A DNA stretch of 64,000 nucleotides from GCA-2708415 sp964351905 (GTDB lineage: Bacteria > Pseudomonadota > Alphaproteobacteria > Micavibrionales > Micavibrionaceae). The first letter of the stretch is position 1. Each line of letters starts with the position of its first letter. The notes beneath the pieces are model-generated. The model had not been told where the DNA came from. It was given only the letters and a program-made list of their open reading frames with translations, and did no database searches. A program made the position numbers and the translations under genes. The stretch spans positions 1-64,000 of the forward strand of contig CAYGPG010000002.1 of assembly GCA_964351905.1 (NCBI GenBank), written 5' to 3'. Shown piece after piece: positions 52,360 to 61,581 of this stretch.

Positions 52360-54111
52360 ATGTCAGATTATAATGCCCCTTTAGATGATATGCGTTTTGT
52401 TTTGGATCATGTTGTGGGATTGAACCAATTGCCCGAGCATGAAGAGTTGGGCACGTTGGATATTGAGATGGTGGAGAGTGTTTTGACCCCCGCCGCAAAA
52501 TTGGCGAGTGAAGTTTTGGCACCCTTAAATTGGTCAGGGGATCAAGACGGCACGCAGTTAAAAGACGGTGTTGTGACAACGGCAAAAGGGTTTAAAGAAG
52601 CCTACGCGCAATATCGCGATGGCGGATGGAATGCGGTACCGTTTGATAGTGGATATGGCGGACAAAATTTACCGTGGTTGGTCGCGTTTCCTATCCAAGA
52701 AATGTGGCAAGGGGCAAATATGTCTTTTGGGCTTTGCCCACTCTTAAACCAAGGTGCGGTTGAAGCGATTCATCATCATGGATCACAAGAACAGAAAGAT
52801 TATTATCTTGAAAAATTGATTTCAGGGGAATGGACAGGAACAATGAATTTGACTGAACCGCAGGCAGGGTCAGACTTAGCGGCGATACGCTCCAAAGCAG
52901 AACCAAGTGGTGAGCACTACAAAATTTCTGGTCAGAAGATTTATATTACCTATGGTGAGCATGATTTGGCGGAGAATATTATTCATCTGGTTTTGGCGCG
53001 TTTGCCAAATGCGCCAGAAGGGGTGAAAGGCATTTCGCTTTTTATCGTGCCTAAAATTTTAGAAGATGGCACGCGTAATGATGTGAAATGCACGGGGATT
53101 GAACATAAGCTGGGTATTCATGCCTCCCCTACTTGTACGATGCAATTTGGAGATGATGGCGGCGCGATTGGGTATTTGGTTGGCGAAGAAAATCAGGGGC
53201 TGAAATATATGTTTACCATGATGAACAACGCGCGTTTATCTGTTGGCCTTCAGGGTGTGGCGATTGCGGAAGCGTCTTATCAGCACGCGTTGGCGTATGC
53301 AAAAGATCGCGAGCAGGGATATGATATTTCCGCTAAAAGTAAAAACCGTGTGAGCATTGATAAGCATGCAGATGTGAAGAGGATGTTGCTTTCTATGAAG
53401 GCGCAAATTGAAGCGTATCGTGCGTTAAGTTACGAAGCCGCACTGAATTTAGACCTTGCCGCCAAGGGTGATAAAATGGCGCAGGCGCGTGTAGATATTT
53501 TAACGCCACTGGTCAAGGCAGGTGGAACGGATATGTCATTGGATGTGACATCCACGGGTATACAAGTGCATGGTGGTATGGGTTTTGTGGAAGAAACAGG
53601 CGCGGCACAATTTTATCGCGATGCGCGCATTTTGACGATTTATGAAGGCACGAATGGTATTCAGGCAGCGGATTTATTGTTCCGCAAAACATTGCGTGAT
53701 GGCGGTGAGATGACCAAGGCCTATATCAATGAAATTAAAAACAACGTTCAAAATATTCAAAGCCAGAATGATAAAGTTTTGTTCATGAAGGAAGCGTTAG
53801 AAGGATCATTAGAAGCGTTAGAAGATGCGATTGCTGAAATTTTGGTGCAGGCGGGTGAAAATTTGGATAAGGCCGCGGCATCGTCCGTTCCTTATTTGAA
53901 ATGTTATGCGACTATTGCGGCGGCGGGCATGATGGTGTGTAGCGCGTCCGTGGCAGAAAAATTATTAAATGATGGGGCGAAAAATAAAACGTTTTTAGAG
54001 CAGAAAATAAATACGGCTTATTTCTTTATCGCGCATATTTTACCGCAAGCGGATGCGGCGTCTATCGTTGTTCAACAAGGCGCAGACAGTGTTTTAGAAG
54101 CTCAGTTTTAA
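52360..54111 (+). CDS. Acyl-CoA dehydrogenase, long DmdC/FadE-like type
   Basis: 583-aa flavoenzyme. N-terminal acyl-CoA dehydrogenase domain with YGGQNLPW, GTMNLTEPQAGSDLAAI (FAD/substrate binding) and ISGQKIYITYGEHDL. The catalytic-base region reads RDARILTIYEGTNGIQAADLLFRK with the Glu of YEGTNGIQ. An additional C-terminal helical domain (about 460-580) marks the DmdC-like class, members of which act on methylmercaptopropionyl-CoA or ordinary acyl-CoAs. AAGGAA is the ribosome site. Substrate unresolved. Confidence 0.9.
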   Translation: MSDYNAPLDDMRFVLDHVVGLNQLPEHEELGTLDIEMVESVLTPAAKLASEVLAPLNWSGDQDGTQLKDGVVTTAKGFKEAYAQYRDGGWNAVPFDSGYGGQNLPWLVAFPIQEMWQGANMSFGLCPLLNQGAVEAIHHHGSQEQKDYYLEKLISGEWTGTMNLTEPQAGSDLAAIRSKAEPSGEHYKISGQKIYITYGEHDLAENIIHLVLARLPNAPEGVKGISLFIVPKILEDGTRNDVKCTGIEHKLGIHASPTCTMQFGDDGGAIGYLVGEENQGLKYMFTMMNNARLSVGLQGVAIAEASYQHALAYAKDREQGYDISAKSKNRVSIDKHADVKRMLLSMKAQIEAYRALSYEAALNLDLAAKGDKMAQARVDILTPLVKAGGTDMSLDVTSTGIQVHGGMGFVEETGAAQFYRDARILTIYEGTNGIQAADLLFRKTLRDGGEMTKAYINEIKNNVQNIQSQNDKVLFMKEALEGSLEALEDAIAEILVQAGENLDKAAASSVPYLKCYATIAAAGMMVCSASVAEKLLNDGAKNKTFLEQKINTAYFFIAHILPQADAASIVVQQGADSVLEAQF

Positions 54112-54117
54112 AGATTA

Positions 54118-54636
54118 TTAATTGGGTGGTGACGTGTAAGTTCTAGCGCAACTAACCATTGCGTTGCTACGAATTTTTTCGATATTTTTTAATCGTAAAT
54201 CTGGTTTCGCCCTAAAATCTCTGGCGGCGCGATTTGCACTACATTCGCAGTAATCAACATTGTTATTGGCACGCGATCTAAAAGTTTGTGAGTATTCCAT
54301 ACAGTCTTTAAAAGTATCACCTGCGATAGAGGTTGTATTGATACACTCAGGTCTTGGGTTGTCGGTAATTTCTGAATAAATTTCACCTTGTGGTATTAAA
54401 AGTTCGGATTCACGTTGGTTACGAAAATCACCTGCAATACAGGCGCAGTCAAAATAAATTTTTTGAAAATTATTATTTTCACAGACTTGGTATATATATT
54501 GAGCCTCTTCATCTTTTTCTTCATCAGAAAAAATTCCGTCATCTTTCATAAAATAAAAGCTGTCTTTTATTTCGGCTTGTGCGATCTGCGGGAGGCTAAA
54601 GGCCAAAAATGTTAGTATTAAAATTTGTTTTATCAT
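54118..54636 (-). CDS. Secreted cysteine-rich hypothetical protein
   Basis: 172 aa with a signal peptide (MIKQILILTFLAFSLPQIAQA, cleavage about residue 21). The mature part has nine cysteines in two similar segments: DCACIAGDFRNQRE...ECIN and YCECSANRAARDFRA...VSCA, each C-x-C-x-A followed by Arg/Phe and a later Cys, suggesting an internal duplication with disulfide-bonded repeats. No known family recognised. Probably periplasmic or outer-membrane associated. Confidence 0.7.
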   Translation of the reverse strand: MIKQILILTFLAFSLPQIAQAEIKDSFYFMKDDGIFSDEEKDEEAQYIYQVCENNNFQKIYFDCACIAGDFRNQRESELLIPQGEIYSEITDNPRPECINTTSIAGDTFKDCMEYSQTFRSRANNNVDYCECSANRAARDFRAKPDLRLKNIEKIRSNAMVSCARTYTSPPN

Positions 54637-54667
54637 TGTTTTATAATAGCATAATGGTAGCCAAAAA

Positions 54668-54698
54668 GAAAAAAGACAGGGTTTAAGCCCTGTCCTTT
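54668..54698 (-). terminator. Intrinsic terminator after the HTH/coiled-coil gene
   Basis: Stem GACAGGG (54675-54681) / CCCTGTC (54688-54694), loop of 6. On the minus strand it is followed by TTTTTTCTTTTT, ending the leftward transcript from 54729-55337. Confidence 0.75.
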
Positions 54699-54728
54699 AA
54701 TTTATATTTATCAAATGTTTAGTATGAC

Positions 54729-55337
54729 TTAGGCGGCTTTATCGCCTTTAATCTTTTTCCAAAGACCTTGGAAGTTTAAGCCTGCATTTTCAGTTTCTTT
54801 CGCTTTTTCTTCTGTTAGGCGGCGTTCTGCAGAGCCGTTTTGTTTGTTTTGGTTTTGTGCTTTTTGCTGTTCGATTTTTTTCATGCGCTCTGCCATTATT
54901 TGCTCGCGACGTTTACGTGCTTTCTCTTCACGGCTTTTTAATTCTGCCTTGTAATCTTCAGCTTGTTTTTGACTATATTGGCTAGTGATCAGAACTTGTT
55001 GGGCTTGTTTTTGCCATTGATCACGTTGCGCTTTGAGGTCTTCAACCGTGCCTTGTGATGTTTCTAATTGATCTTCGAGCATTTTGATTTTCATCTTCAT
55101 GCGTTCCATTTCAATCATGTCTGTGGCTTTTTTCAATTCTGCTTCGACAGAAGAAGGCGCGTTATCTTTAGCTGGTGATTTTAATCCAAACACACGTTCT
55201 ATTTCAGACACGTCGATAATGCGGCGGTCATTGGAGTCCATTTCATAGGACAACTTGCCGCTGTTCATCGCGCGTTGGATGGTTGATTTTGATTTGCCTG
55301 CTAATTCTGCTGCACGTTGTGCGCCTACTTTTGCCAT
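54729..55337 (-). CDS. DNA-binding-like protein with HTH start and long coiled coil
   Basis: 202 aa. The N-terminus (AQRAAELAGKSKSTIQRAMNSGKLSYEMDSNDRRIIDVSEIERVFG) has the pattern of an AlpA/MerR-like helix-turn-helix. A long charged coiled coil follows (about 65-150), and the end is basic and Gln/Lys-rich (KIEQQKAQNQNKQNGSAER). Similar proteins occur on plasmids and integrated elements as replication or partition accessories; no other such genes are near. AGAGG precedes the start; a terminator follows. Confidence 0.65.
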   Translation of the reverse strand: MAKVGAQRAAELAGKSKSTIQRAMNSGKLSYEMDSNDRRIIDVSEIERVFGLKSPAKDNAPSSVEAELKKATDMIEMERMKMKIKMLEDQLETSQGTVEDLKAQRDQWQKQAQQVLITSQYSQKQAEDYKAELKSREEKARKRREQIMAERMKKIEQQKAQNQNKQNGSAERRLTEEKAKETENAGLNFQGLWKKIKGDKAA

Positions 55338-55414
55338 AACTTTACCTCTTTAAAATCAGATATTGGCTTATTTTTTCAAATAATTCAAATAATATTTTAC
55401 TTAATCACCAGTTT

Positions 55415-56224
55415 TTACTTTTCTGTCTCTAGAATGTTATTTAGCAGACGTGTAAGGCGTTGCCATTGCGCGCCAGAAAACAGATGTGCGTACAAGAAAG
55501 GAAGATATCCTTTTGCACGCCATTCTAAGAAGGTTTTATCGTCTAATTCAGCTAATTTCTTCTCATCAATTATGCGGAAACCTGCAAAATTGATCTTTTT
55601 ACCATTACCAATGTTAATTTCCGCTTGGCGTTCAACCAATAGACCAGAAGCTTCTAAAGCCTGTCCAAATTGAACAGTCTGCTGGGCGGCGGCATGGTAT
55701 GATTTACAAAATTCTAAAGCATTTTTAGAAAGTTCAGATGGTTTTCCATCTTCATTGAAGAAAGGCTGTGAGCCCTTTGATTCAATGACGTCTTTATCAA
55801 GGTCAACACAAAGTGAGAGTTGATCGTTATTTGGCATTTCGCTGAAGATAAAGGGATAGCGACGGATGTAAGCTGGGATATAGGTGTCTTCTAACCATTG
55901 GTTTTTACCGTTTAAGAACAGGTTTTCATTGTCACGCAGGCCGATAATGGCGACAGGTGTGGCGGATTTATCAGGGGCAAAGCCGATGGGGTAGAAATGA
56001 CAGATTTGCGGCATTTCAATCATATTAATCGGTACGGCATTCACGTTTTTTGTGAATTTAAGCCCAAAGTTAGGCTTTAATCCTAAATCTTTGTGCTCTT
56101 TTGCATCAAGAGGTATAGGGCTGTCGTAAAAAAGTGGCATTGGCGGCTTACTTGCCCCATTTGCTTTTGAGTCCTTCTTTTGGGATTCTGCTTTTTTCGC
56201 TGTTTTGTTTTCTTTTTGAGCCAT
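55415..56224 (-). CDS. SapC family protein
   Basis: 269-aa member of the SapC family (named after a Caulobacter/Campylobacter S-layer export gene; no peptide transporter). The core is visible: VPINMIEMPQICHFYPIGFAPDK, PVAIIGLRDNENLFLN and WLEDTYIPAYIRRYPFIF. The N-terminal 28 residues are a Lys/Ala-rich disordered leader. Function is unsettled. Convergence of the nearby genes leaves an AT-rich 195-nt gap before ugd, in which I see nothing definite. Confidence 0.85.
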   Translation of the reverse strand: MAQKENKTAKKAESQKKDSKANGASKPPMPLFYDSPIPLDAKEHKDLGLKPNFGLKFTKNVNAVPINMIEMPQICHFYPIGFAPDKSATPVAIIGLRDNENLFLNGKNQWLEDTYIPAYIRRYPFIFSEMPNNDQLSLCVDLDKDVIESKGSQPFFNEDGKPSELSKNALEFCKSYHAAAQQTVQFGQALEASGLLVERQAEINIGNGKKINFAGFRIIDEKKLAELDDKTFLEWRAKGYLPFLYAHLFSGAQWQRLTRLLNNILETEK

Positions 56225-56419
56225 TGGCTAGCCTTCCTTGATGATTACTGTAATGCATAAATTAAAAATTCTTAGCTACTTAAGCAAAAATGGAGGTTAA
56301 AGGCAATTCCTCATCATTGGATAGTTGTAATTATAACCATTAAAACACTTGTTTTTTGACGGTTAAATCGCTTTATTAAGGCCAAATATCATCAATTTTT
56401 GTAAAAGAAGCATAATATT

Positions 56420-57766
56420 ATGAAATTAGCAGTTATTGGCACTGGTTACGTTGGTTTGGTTTCAGGGGCGTGTTTTTCTCAAATAGGGCATGATGTTGTC
56501 TGTGTTGATAATAATGAAGTTAAAATAAAGACTATCAACAAAGGTCAAATGCCAATTTTTGAACTAGGTTTGGAAGAATTGGTCACGCAACAAGTTAATG
56601 CAGGGCGTTTAAGTTTTACAACAAATCTGGTTGAAGCGGTAAAGGGTGCAGATGCTGTTTTTATTGGGGTGGGAACGCCGCCGCGCGTGGAAGATGGTCA
56701 TGCGGATTTAACCTATGTTTATCAAGCAGCAAAAGAAATCTCGCAAGCGGTTGAGGGCTATACGGTTTTGGTGACAAAATCGACGGTGCCGGTTGGAACA
56801 GCGCGTGAGATTGAAAAGATTGTGGCGGAGCATAAGCAGGCGAGCGCGATAATTGATGTGGCATCGAACCCAGAATTTTTACGTGAGGGTGTGGCGATTG
56901 ATGATTTTCTCAACCCAGATCGTGTTGTTTATGGGGCGAGTGCAGAGCGTGCGTTGGATGTATTACGAGCGATTTACAAACCTTTAGCGGATAACAATGT
57001 ACCTATGGTGGAGGCTACGCCGGAGACATCTGAAATAATAAAATATGCAGGAAATGCGTTTTTGGCGACGAAGATTACATTTATCAATGAAATTGCGAAT
57101 TTGTGCGAAGCCGCAGGGGGTAATGTTGAAGATGTTGCCCGCGGTATCGGGCTTGATGATCGTATTGGTAAAAAATTCTTACGTGCAGGGCCTGGTTATG
57201 GTGGATCATGCTTTCCAAAAGACACTCTGGCATTGGTACAAACAGGGCATTTGAAAAATGCGCGGCAATATCTGGTAGAAGCCGTTGTTGAATCGAACGA
57301 TAACCGTCAAAAACAAATGGCGCAGCGCATTATACAAGCCTGTGGTGGGTCAGTTCAGGGCAAGAAAATTGGAATTCTTGGTGTGGCGTTCAAGGCGAAT
57401 ACAGATGATGTGCGTGGTGCGCCCGCGTTGACCATTATACAGGCTTTGATTGAGGCGGGAGCAGAGGTACATGCGCATGACCCTCAAGCACAGAAAGAAG
57501 CGCAAGAATTGATACAGGACGTATCGTGGTGCGATAATCCTTTGCAGGTGGCTCAAAATGCAGATGCACTCGCGATTATTACAGAATGGGATGAGTATAA
57601 AGAGCTGGACATGCAAGTCGTTTACGATTCCATGGCAAATAAAAATCTGATTGATATGCGCAATATTTATGATCCCGCAAAAATGCAAAATTTAGGATTC
57701 AATTATATTTCTATTGGGCGTCTAGCCGAAAATCAGGCTGACCATAAATTAAAAGCGGTGTCTTGA
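56420..57766 (+). CDS. ugd: UDP-glucose 6-dehydrogenase
   Basis: 448-aa enzyme oxidising UDP-glucose to UDP-glucuronate with two NAD. N-terminal Rossmann GTGYVGLVSGACFSQIGHDV, STVPVGTA, KYAGNAFLATKITFINE, catalytic Cys in GPGYGGSCFPKDT (about 254-266), and the C-terminal ILGVAFKANTDDVRGAPAL. UDP-glucuronate supplies acidic polysaccharides; the nearby epimerase and sulfate-activation genes fit such a use. The stop is 1 nt from the S51 gene. Confidence 0.96.
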   Translation: MKLAVIGTGYVGLVSGACFSQIGHDVVCVDNNEVKIKTINKGQMPIFELGLEELVTQQVNAGRLSFTTNLVEAVKGADAVFIGVGTPPRVEDGHADLTYVYQAAKEISQAVEGYTVLVTKSTVPVGTAREIEKIVAEHKQASAIIDVASNPEFLREGVAIDDFLNPDRVVYGASAERALDVLRAIYKPLADNNVPMVEATPETSEIIKYAGNAFLATKITFINEIANLCEAAGGNVEDVARGIGLDDRIGKKFLRAGPGYGGSCFPKDTLALVQTGHLKNARQYLVEAVVESNDNRQKQMAQRIIQACGGSVQGKKIGILGVAFKANTDDVRGAPALTIIQALIEAGAEVHAHDPQAQKEAQELIQDVSWCDNPLQVAQNADALAIITEWDEYKELDMQVVYDSMANKNLIDMRNIYDPAKMQNLGFNYISIGRLAENQADHKLKAVS

Positions 57767-57767
57767 T

Positions 57768-58379
57768 ATGAAGAAGATGCTTCTTGTTTCTACGTTTGAA
57801 GGATTTGAGTCAAAATTAGATGCTTTTTTAAAAGAAGAGTTACTCAGTAAAAAAATTGTTTGTATTCCGACGGCAGCCTATGTCGAAAAAGGTTATGAAG
57901 ATTGGTTGCCTGCGGAAATGTTACCATTGCAAAAACGTATGGTTGATTTTCAGATATTAGATATTAAGGGCAAATCATTTGAAGAAGTTGATACAGCCAC
58001 AAAGGATGCTGATATCATTTATGTGACGGGGGGCAATACGTATCATTTATTAGAGCAAGCACAGGCCTGTAATCTAAAAAAATGTATTGAGAAATGTTTT
58101 GAACGCGGCGGTCTATATTTTGGGAGTAGTGCGGGGGGCGTTGTACCCAGCCCAAGGATTGATTTTGTTGAAGATATAGATGTGAATATCAACAATATCA
58201 ATGATTTTGAAGGATTGAATTTAATTGATTTTCTTTTTCTACCCCATTTAGACCATAAGCATTATGGCCCTATTGTTTCTAAAATGGCAGAAAAGCTTAA
58301 GCTTGAAAAAGAAAATGTTGTAGGTTTAAACGATGACCAAGGCCTCTATATTGAAGGCTCTTATATAAGGATTATTTAA
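57768..58379 (+). CDS. Peptidase E-like (S51) protein
   Basis: 203-aa protein of the class-I glutamine-amidotransferase-like S51 family. Nucleophile Ser in GLYFGSSAGGVV, preceded by IYVTGGNTYHLL; FLPHLDHKHYG could supply the His. In E. coli PepE cleaves Asp-X dipeptides, but many homologues act on other substrates, so no specific function is assigned. Immediately between ugd and cysD. Confidence 0.85.
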   Translation: MKKMLLVSTFEGFESKLDAFLKEELLSKKIVCIPTAAYVEKGYEDWLPAEMLPLQKRMVDFQILDIKGKSFEEVDTATKDADIIYVTGGNTYHLLEQAQACNLKKCIEKCFERGGLYFGSSAGGVVPSPRIDFVEDIDVNINNINDFEGLNLIDFLFLPHLDHKHYGPIVSKMAEKLKLEKENVVGLNDDQGLYIEGSYIRII

Positions 58380-58380
58380 C

Positions 58381-59190
58381 ATGTCAGATCAACATTCACC
58401 TTACCTTGATGAGCTTGAGGCGCGTTCTATTTATATTATTCGTGAGGCTTATGCGCGGATTGATAATATGGCGATGCTTTGGTCAATTGGTAAAGATTCA
58501 ACCGCGATGCTTTGGTTGGTGCGTAAGGCATTTTTTGGCCGTGTGCCATTTCCGCTTGTATTGTTGGACACAGAACAAGAAATGGATGAAGTTTATGCAT
58601 TCCGCGACAACTTGACCAAAGAGTGGGATTTACCTGTCATTAGCCATCTTTGCCCGCCAGAAGAAGAGATGGATCAAACCTTGCCGCCCGCAACCCGTGC
58701 GGCGATGCGTAAGACAGAAGGACTTAAAAGCCTTTTGAAAGAACATCAATATAAAGGTGTGATTTGTGGTATTCGCCGTGATGAGCAAGGTTTGCGCGCG
58801 AAAGAGCGTGTGTTCTCTCCGCGTTCGCTTGATGGCTCATGGGATTTTAAAGATCAACCGGCTGAATTTTGGGATCAATATAAAACGGAGACTCCAGAAA
58901 ATTGCCACATGCGTATCCACCCGATTTTGCATTGGACGGAGTTGGATATTTGGCGTTATACGCGCCGTGAGAATATTCCACTATGTGATTTATATTATGC
59001 ACGTGATGGCATGCGTTATCGCTCGCTGGGGGAGAAAAATATCACCAAGCCTGTGCCGAGTGATGCGGATACGATTGATAAAATTATCGAAGAATTAGAA
59101 ACGACCAATACGTCAGAACGCGAAGGCCGTGCGATGGACAAAGAAACAGAAGATAGTTTTGAGAAGTTGAGAACGCAGGGGTATATGTGA
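58381..59190 (+). CDS. cysD: Sulfate adenylyltransferase subunit 2
   Basis: 269-aa CysD; with CysN makes adenosine 5'-phosphosulfate from sulfate and ATP. ATP-PPi loop MLWSIGKDSTAMLWLVRKAFFGRVPFPLVLLDT, GVICGIRRDEQ and RVFSPR; the end TSEREGRAMDKETEDSFEKLRTQGYM fits. About 30 residues shorter than enterobacterial CysD. Unusually, cysN does not follow directly: 477 nt with repeat fragments and a lipoprotein gene intervene. Confidence 0.95.
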   Translation: MSDQHSPYLDELEARSIYIIREAYARIDNMAMLWSIGKDSTAMLWLVRKAFFGRVPFPLVLLDTEQEMDEVYAFRDNLTKEWDLPVISHLCPPEEEMDQTLPPATRAAMRKTEGLKSLLKEHQYKGVICGIRRDEQGLRAKERVFSPRSLDGSWDFKDQPAEFWDQYKTETPENCHMRIHPILHWTELDIWRYTRRENIPLCDLYYARDGMRYRSLGEKNITKPVPSDADTIDKIIEELETTNTSEREGRAMDKETEDSFEKLRTQGYM

Positions 59191-59230
59191 CAGAAATCTT
59201 GGTGTTCACATCTTTGAATACCTTAGATGA

Positions 59231-59340
59231 TGTCATTCTTGCGAAAGCGGAGATCTATTTATTTTAACTGCAAGGACGCAGAGTTTTTAAGAGTAAAACG
59301 AATTGAACTAAGCCGTCATACTGAGTGTGACTGAGGATAC
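59231..59340. repeat. Two family A half-repeats in the cysD-cysN gap
   Basis: GTCATTCTTGCG-aaag-CGGAGATC (59232-59255) and GTCATACTGAG...CTGAGGATAC (59314-59340) have the start or the near-end of the family A frame but not a complete copy. They border the small lipoprotein gene on its upstream side. Confidence 0.5.
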
Positions 59341-59354
59341 AGAAAAAGAACAAA

Positions 59355-59597
59355 ATGAAAAAATATACAATATTAATGGTAGCTGTATTTTTGTTAATGT
59401 CTGGGTGTAAAAAGCAAACTTGGGATGGTTATGTTTATCCCAATCGTCATGATCTAAGTAAATCAGATTTTGTTGGAACGTTTAATTCAGAAGATGAATG
59501 TTATGGATATGCTGAAGATTACTTAGCAAGAAAGTACTTTGATGGTCACGTTAATGAAGCCGTTTATCATGGTGATATGGAATGTGTGAAGAGGTAG
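59355..59597 (+). CDS. Small lipoprotein
   Basis: 80-aa protein with lipobox LMSGC; C18 would be lipidated. The mature part is about 62 residues, with DGYVYPNRHDLSKSDFVGTFNSEDECYGYAEDY and a Cys pair (ECYG and MECVKR). Similar small lipoproteins with an N-x-D-E-C region are widespread but functionally uncharacterised. It stands alone between cysD and cysNC. AT-rich codons relative to both neighbours. Confidence 0.75.
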   Translation: MKKYTILMVAVFLLMSGCKKQTWDGYVYPNRHDLSKSDFVGTFNSEDECYGYAEDYLARKYFDGHVNEAVYHGDMECVKR

Positions 59598-59667
59598 TAT
59601 TATTGCTGTATCCTCGCATATGCAGAGATAACAAGTTATATTTATTAATGGTTAAAGAAAAAATAAA

Positions 59668-61581
59668 ATGAAACAGATCAATAAATCATCAAATCTATCT
59701 TTGAGCGTGGTAATTGTAGGACACGTGGATCATGGGAAGTCGAGCCTGATAGGTCGGTTGCTTCATGATACGGATAGCTTGCCCGCGGGGAAACGTGAAG
59801 AATTAGAAGCAATTTGTGAAAAGCGTGGCGTGCCGTTTGAATGGTCGTTCTTGCTTGATGCGTTTCAGGCGGAGCGTGATCAGGCGGTAACGATTGATAC
59901 AACGCAGATTTTCTTTTCAACGGCGGCGCGTAACTATGTGATTATTGATGCGCCAGGCCATCGTGAGTTTTTGAAAAATATGATTTCAGGTGCGGCGCAG
60001 GCTGATGCAGCGGTCTTGGTGGTGGATGCGTCTGAAGGGGTGCGTGAACAAACAAAACGTCATGCTTATATGCTTTATTTGCTTGGCATGCGCCAAATTT
60101 GTGTTGTTGTCAATAAAATGGACAAGATGAATTATGATGCAGAAGTTTTTAATGACGTATCGAAACAGACGACTGATTATTTAGAATCTTTAGGCTTGCA
60201 AGCGTCTTATATTATACCGATTTCCGCGCGTGAAGGGGACATGATGGCGACCCGTGGCGGGGCAATGTCATGGTATAAAGGTAAAACCTTGATTGAGGTT
60301 TTGGATGCGTTTGATGTCTCTAGCCCGCCAGTGGCGCAGCCGTTGCGTTTCCCTGTTCAGGACGTTTATCGTTATGAAGAAGAACGTATTTTGGTCGGAC
60401 GGATTGAAACGGGTATTTTACGCACAGGGGATACATTATTTTTCTCCCCCACCAATGAAAAAGCGGTGATTACATCGATTAAAAGCTGGCCAGAAGATGA
60501 AGGGTTGGTGCAGGCCAATGCAGGAGATTCAGTCGGGATTACGTTGGATGATCGTATCTTTGTGGAGCGCGGTCATGTGGGTAGCCATGAGAAAAACTTG
60601 CCGATGTTATCGAACGTGTTTCAGGCCAATATTTTCTGGTTGTCTCATACGCCGTTGAAGGTGGGTAACACGTACAAGGTACGTTTTGGCACAACAGAAG
60701 CCACGGTGAGTGTACAATCTATTGACACACTGATTGATACAGGCGATCTTCAAAAGCAAGATAATCCAAGTGAAGTCGGGCGTAATGCCGTCGCAGAAGT
60801 GACGTTCCGCGCGCGTGAAATGTTGCCGATTGATCCGCATGAAGATAACGCCAAGATGGGGCGTGTTGTTCTTTATGAAGGATATGATGTTGCGGGTGGT
60901 GGTTTGATGAATATGGATGGTTATGCCGACCAACGTCAGTCTGCGGAGCCGAAATCTAAGAATATTTATAAAGTGTCACATTCTGTGACGCCAGAAATGC
61001 GGGCAGAACGTTTTGGTCATTTTGGCGGCGTGTTTTGGTTTACGGGATTGTCGGGATCAGGGAAATCAACCTTGGCCGTGGCGGTGGAGCAGGAAATTTT
61101 TGAACGTGGTATGAATGCTTATGTGCTTGATGGGGATAATGTACGTTATGGATTGAATTCAGACCTTGGGTTTTCACCAGAAGATCGCACGGAAAATATC
61201 CGTCGCGTAGGCGAGGTGGCGGCATTGCAAGCGACCGCAGGTGCGGTAACGTTATCGGCATTTATTTCACCTTATCAGGCTGACCGCGAAAAAGCGCGTG
61301 CCGCTGCGCCGCATATTTTCCATGAAATTTATGTGAAGGCAGATTTGGCCACCTGCGAAAGCCGTGATCCGAAGGGGCTTTATAAGAAAGCGCGTCAGGG
61401 GGAAATTAAAGAATTTACAGGAATTGATAGCCCGTATGAGCCACCGACCAACCCAGATTTGGTGGTCGACACACAAGGCAATGACATTGAAACCTGCGTG
61501 AAGCAGATTGTGAATTATATCGAAGCCGCCGTTAAAGCCGAGCAGAAAAATAGTAAAGAAAAAGTTGTGGCGATTAAATGA
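59668..61581 (+). CDS. cysNC: Bifunctional sulfate adenylyltransferase GTPase / APS kinase (CysNC)
   Basis: 637-aa fusion. The GTPase half (about 1-435) has GHVDHGKSSLIGRLLHD (17-33), DAPGHREFLKNM and VVNKMDKM. The kinase half (about 455-630) has GLSGSGKSTLAVAVE, LDGDNVRYGLNSDLGFSPEDRTENIRR and a PAPS-region KARQGEIKEFTGID. It activates sulfate to PAPS. No PAPS reductase (cysH) is in the window, so use in sulfation is as possible as assimilation. Overlaps cysQ by 4 nt. Confidence 0.95.
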   Translation: MKQINKSSNLSLSVVIVGHVDHGKSSLIGRLLHDTDSLPAGKREELEAICEKRGVPFEWSFLLDAFQAERDQAVTIDTTQIFFSTAARNYVIIDAPGHREFLKNMISGAAQADAAVLVVDASEGVREQTKRHAYMLYLLGMRQICVVVNKMDKMNYDAEVFNDVSKQTTDYLESLGLQASYIIPISAREGDMMATRGGAMSWYKGKTLIEVLDAFDVSSPPVAQPLRFPVQDVYRYEEERILVGRIETGILRTGDTLFFSPTNEKAVITSIKSWPEDEGLVQANAGDSVGITLDDRIFVERGHVGSHEKNLPMLSNVFQANIFWLSHTPLKVGNTYKVRFGTTEATVSVQSIDTLIDTGDLQKQDNPSEVGRNAVAEVTFRAREMLPIDPHEDNAKMGRVVLYEGYDVAGGGLMNMDGYADQRQSAEPKSKNIYKVSHSVTPEMRAERFGHFGGVFWFTGLSGSGKSTLAVAVEQEIFERGMNAYVLDGDNVRYGLNSDLGFSPEDRTENIRRVGEVAALQATAGAVTLSAFISPYQADREKARAAAPHIFHEIYVKADLATCESRDPKGLYKKARQGEIKEFTGIDSPYEPPTNPDLVVDTQGNDIETCVKQIVNYIEAAVKAEQKNSKEKVVAIK

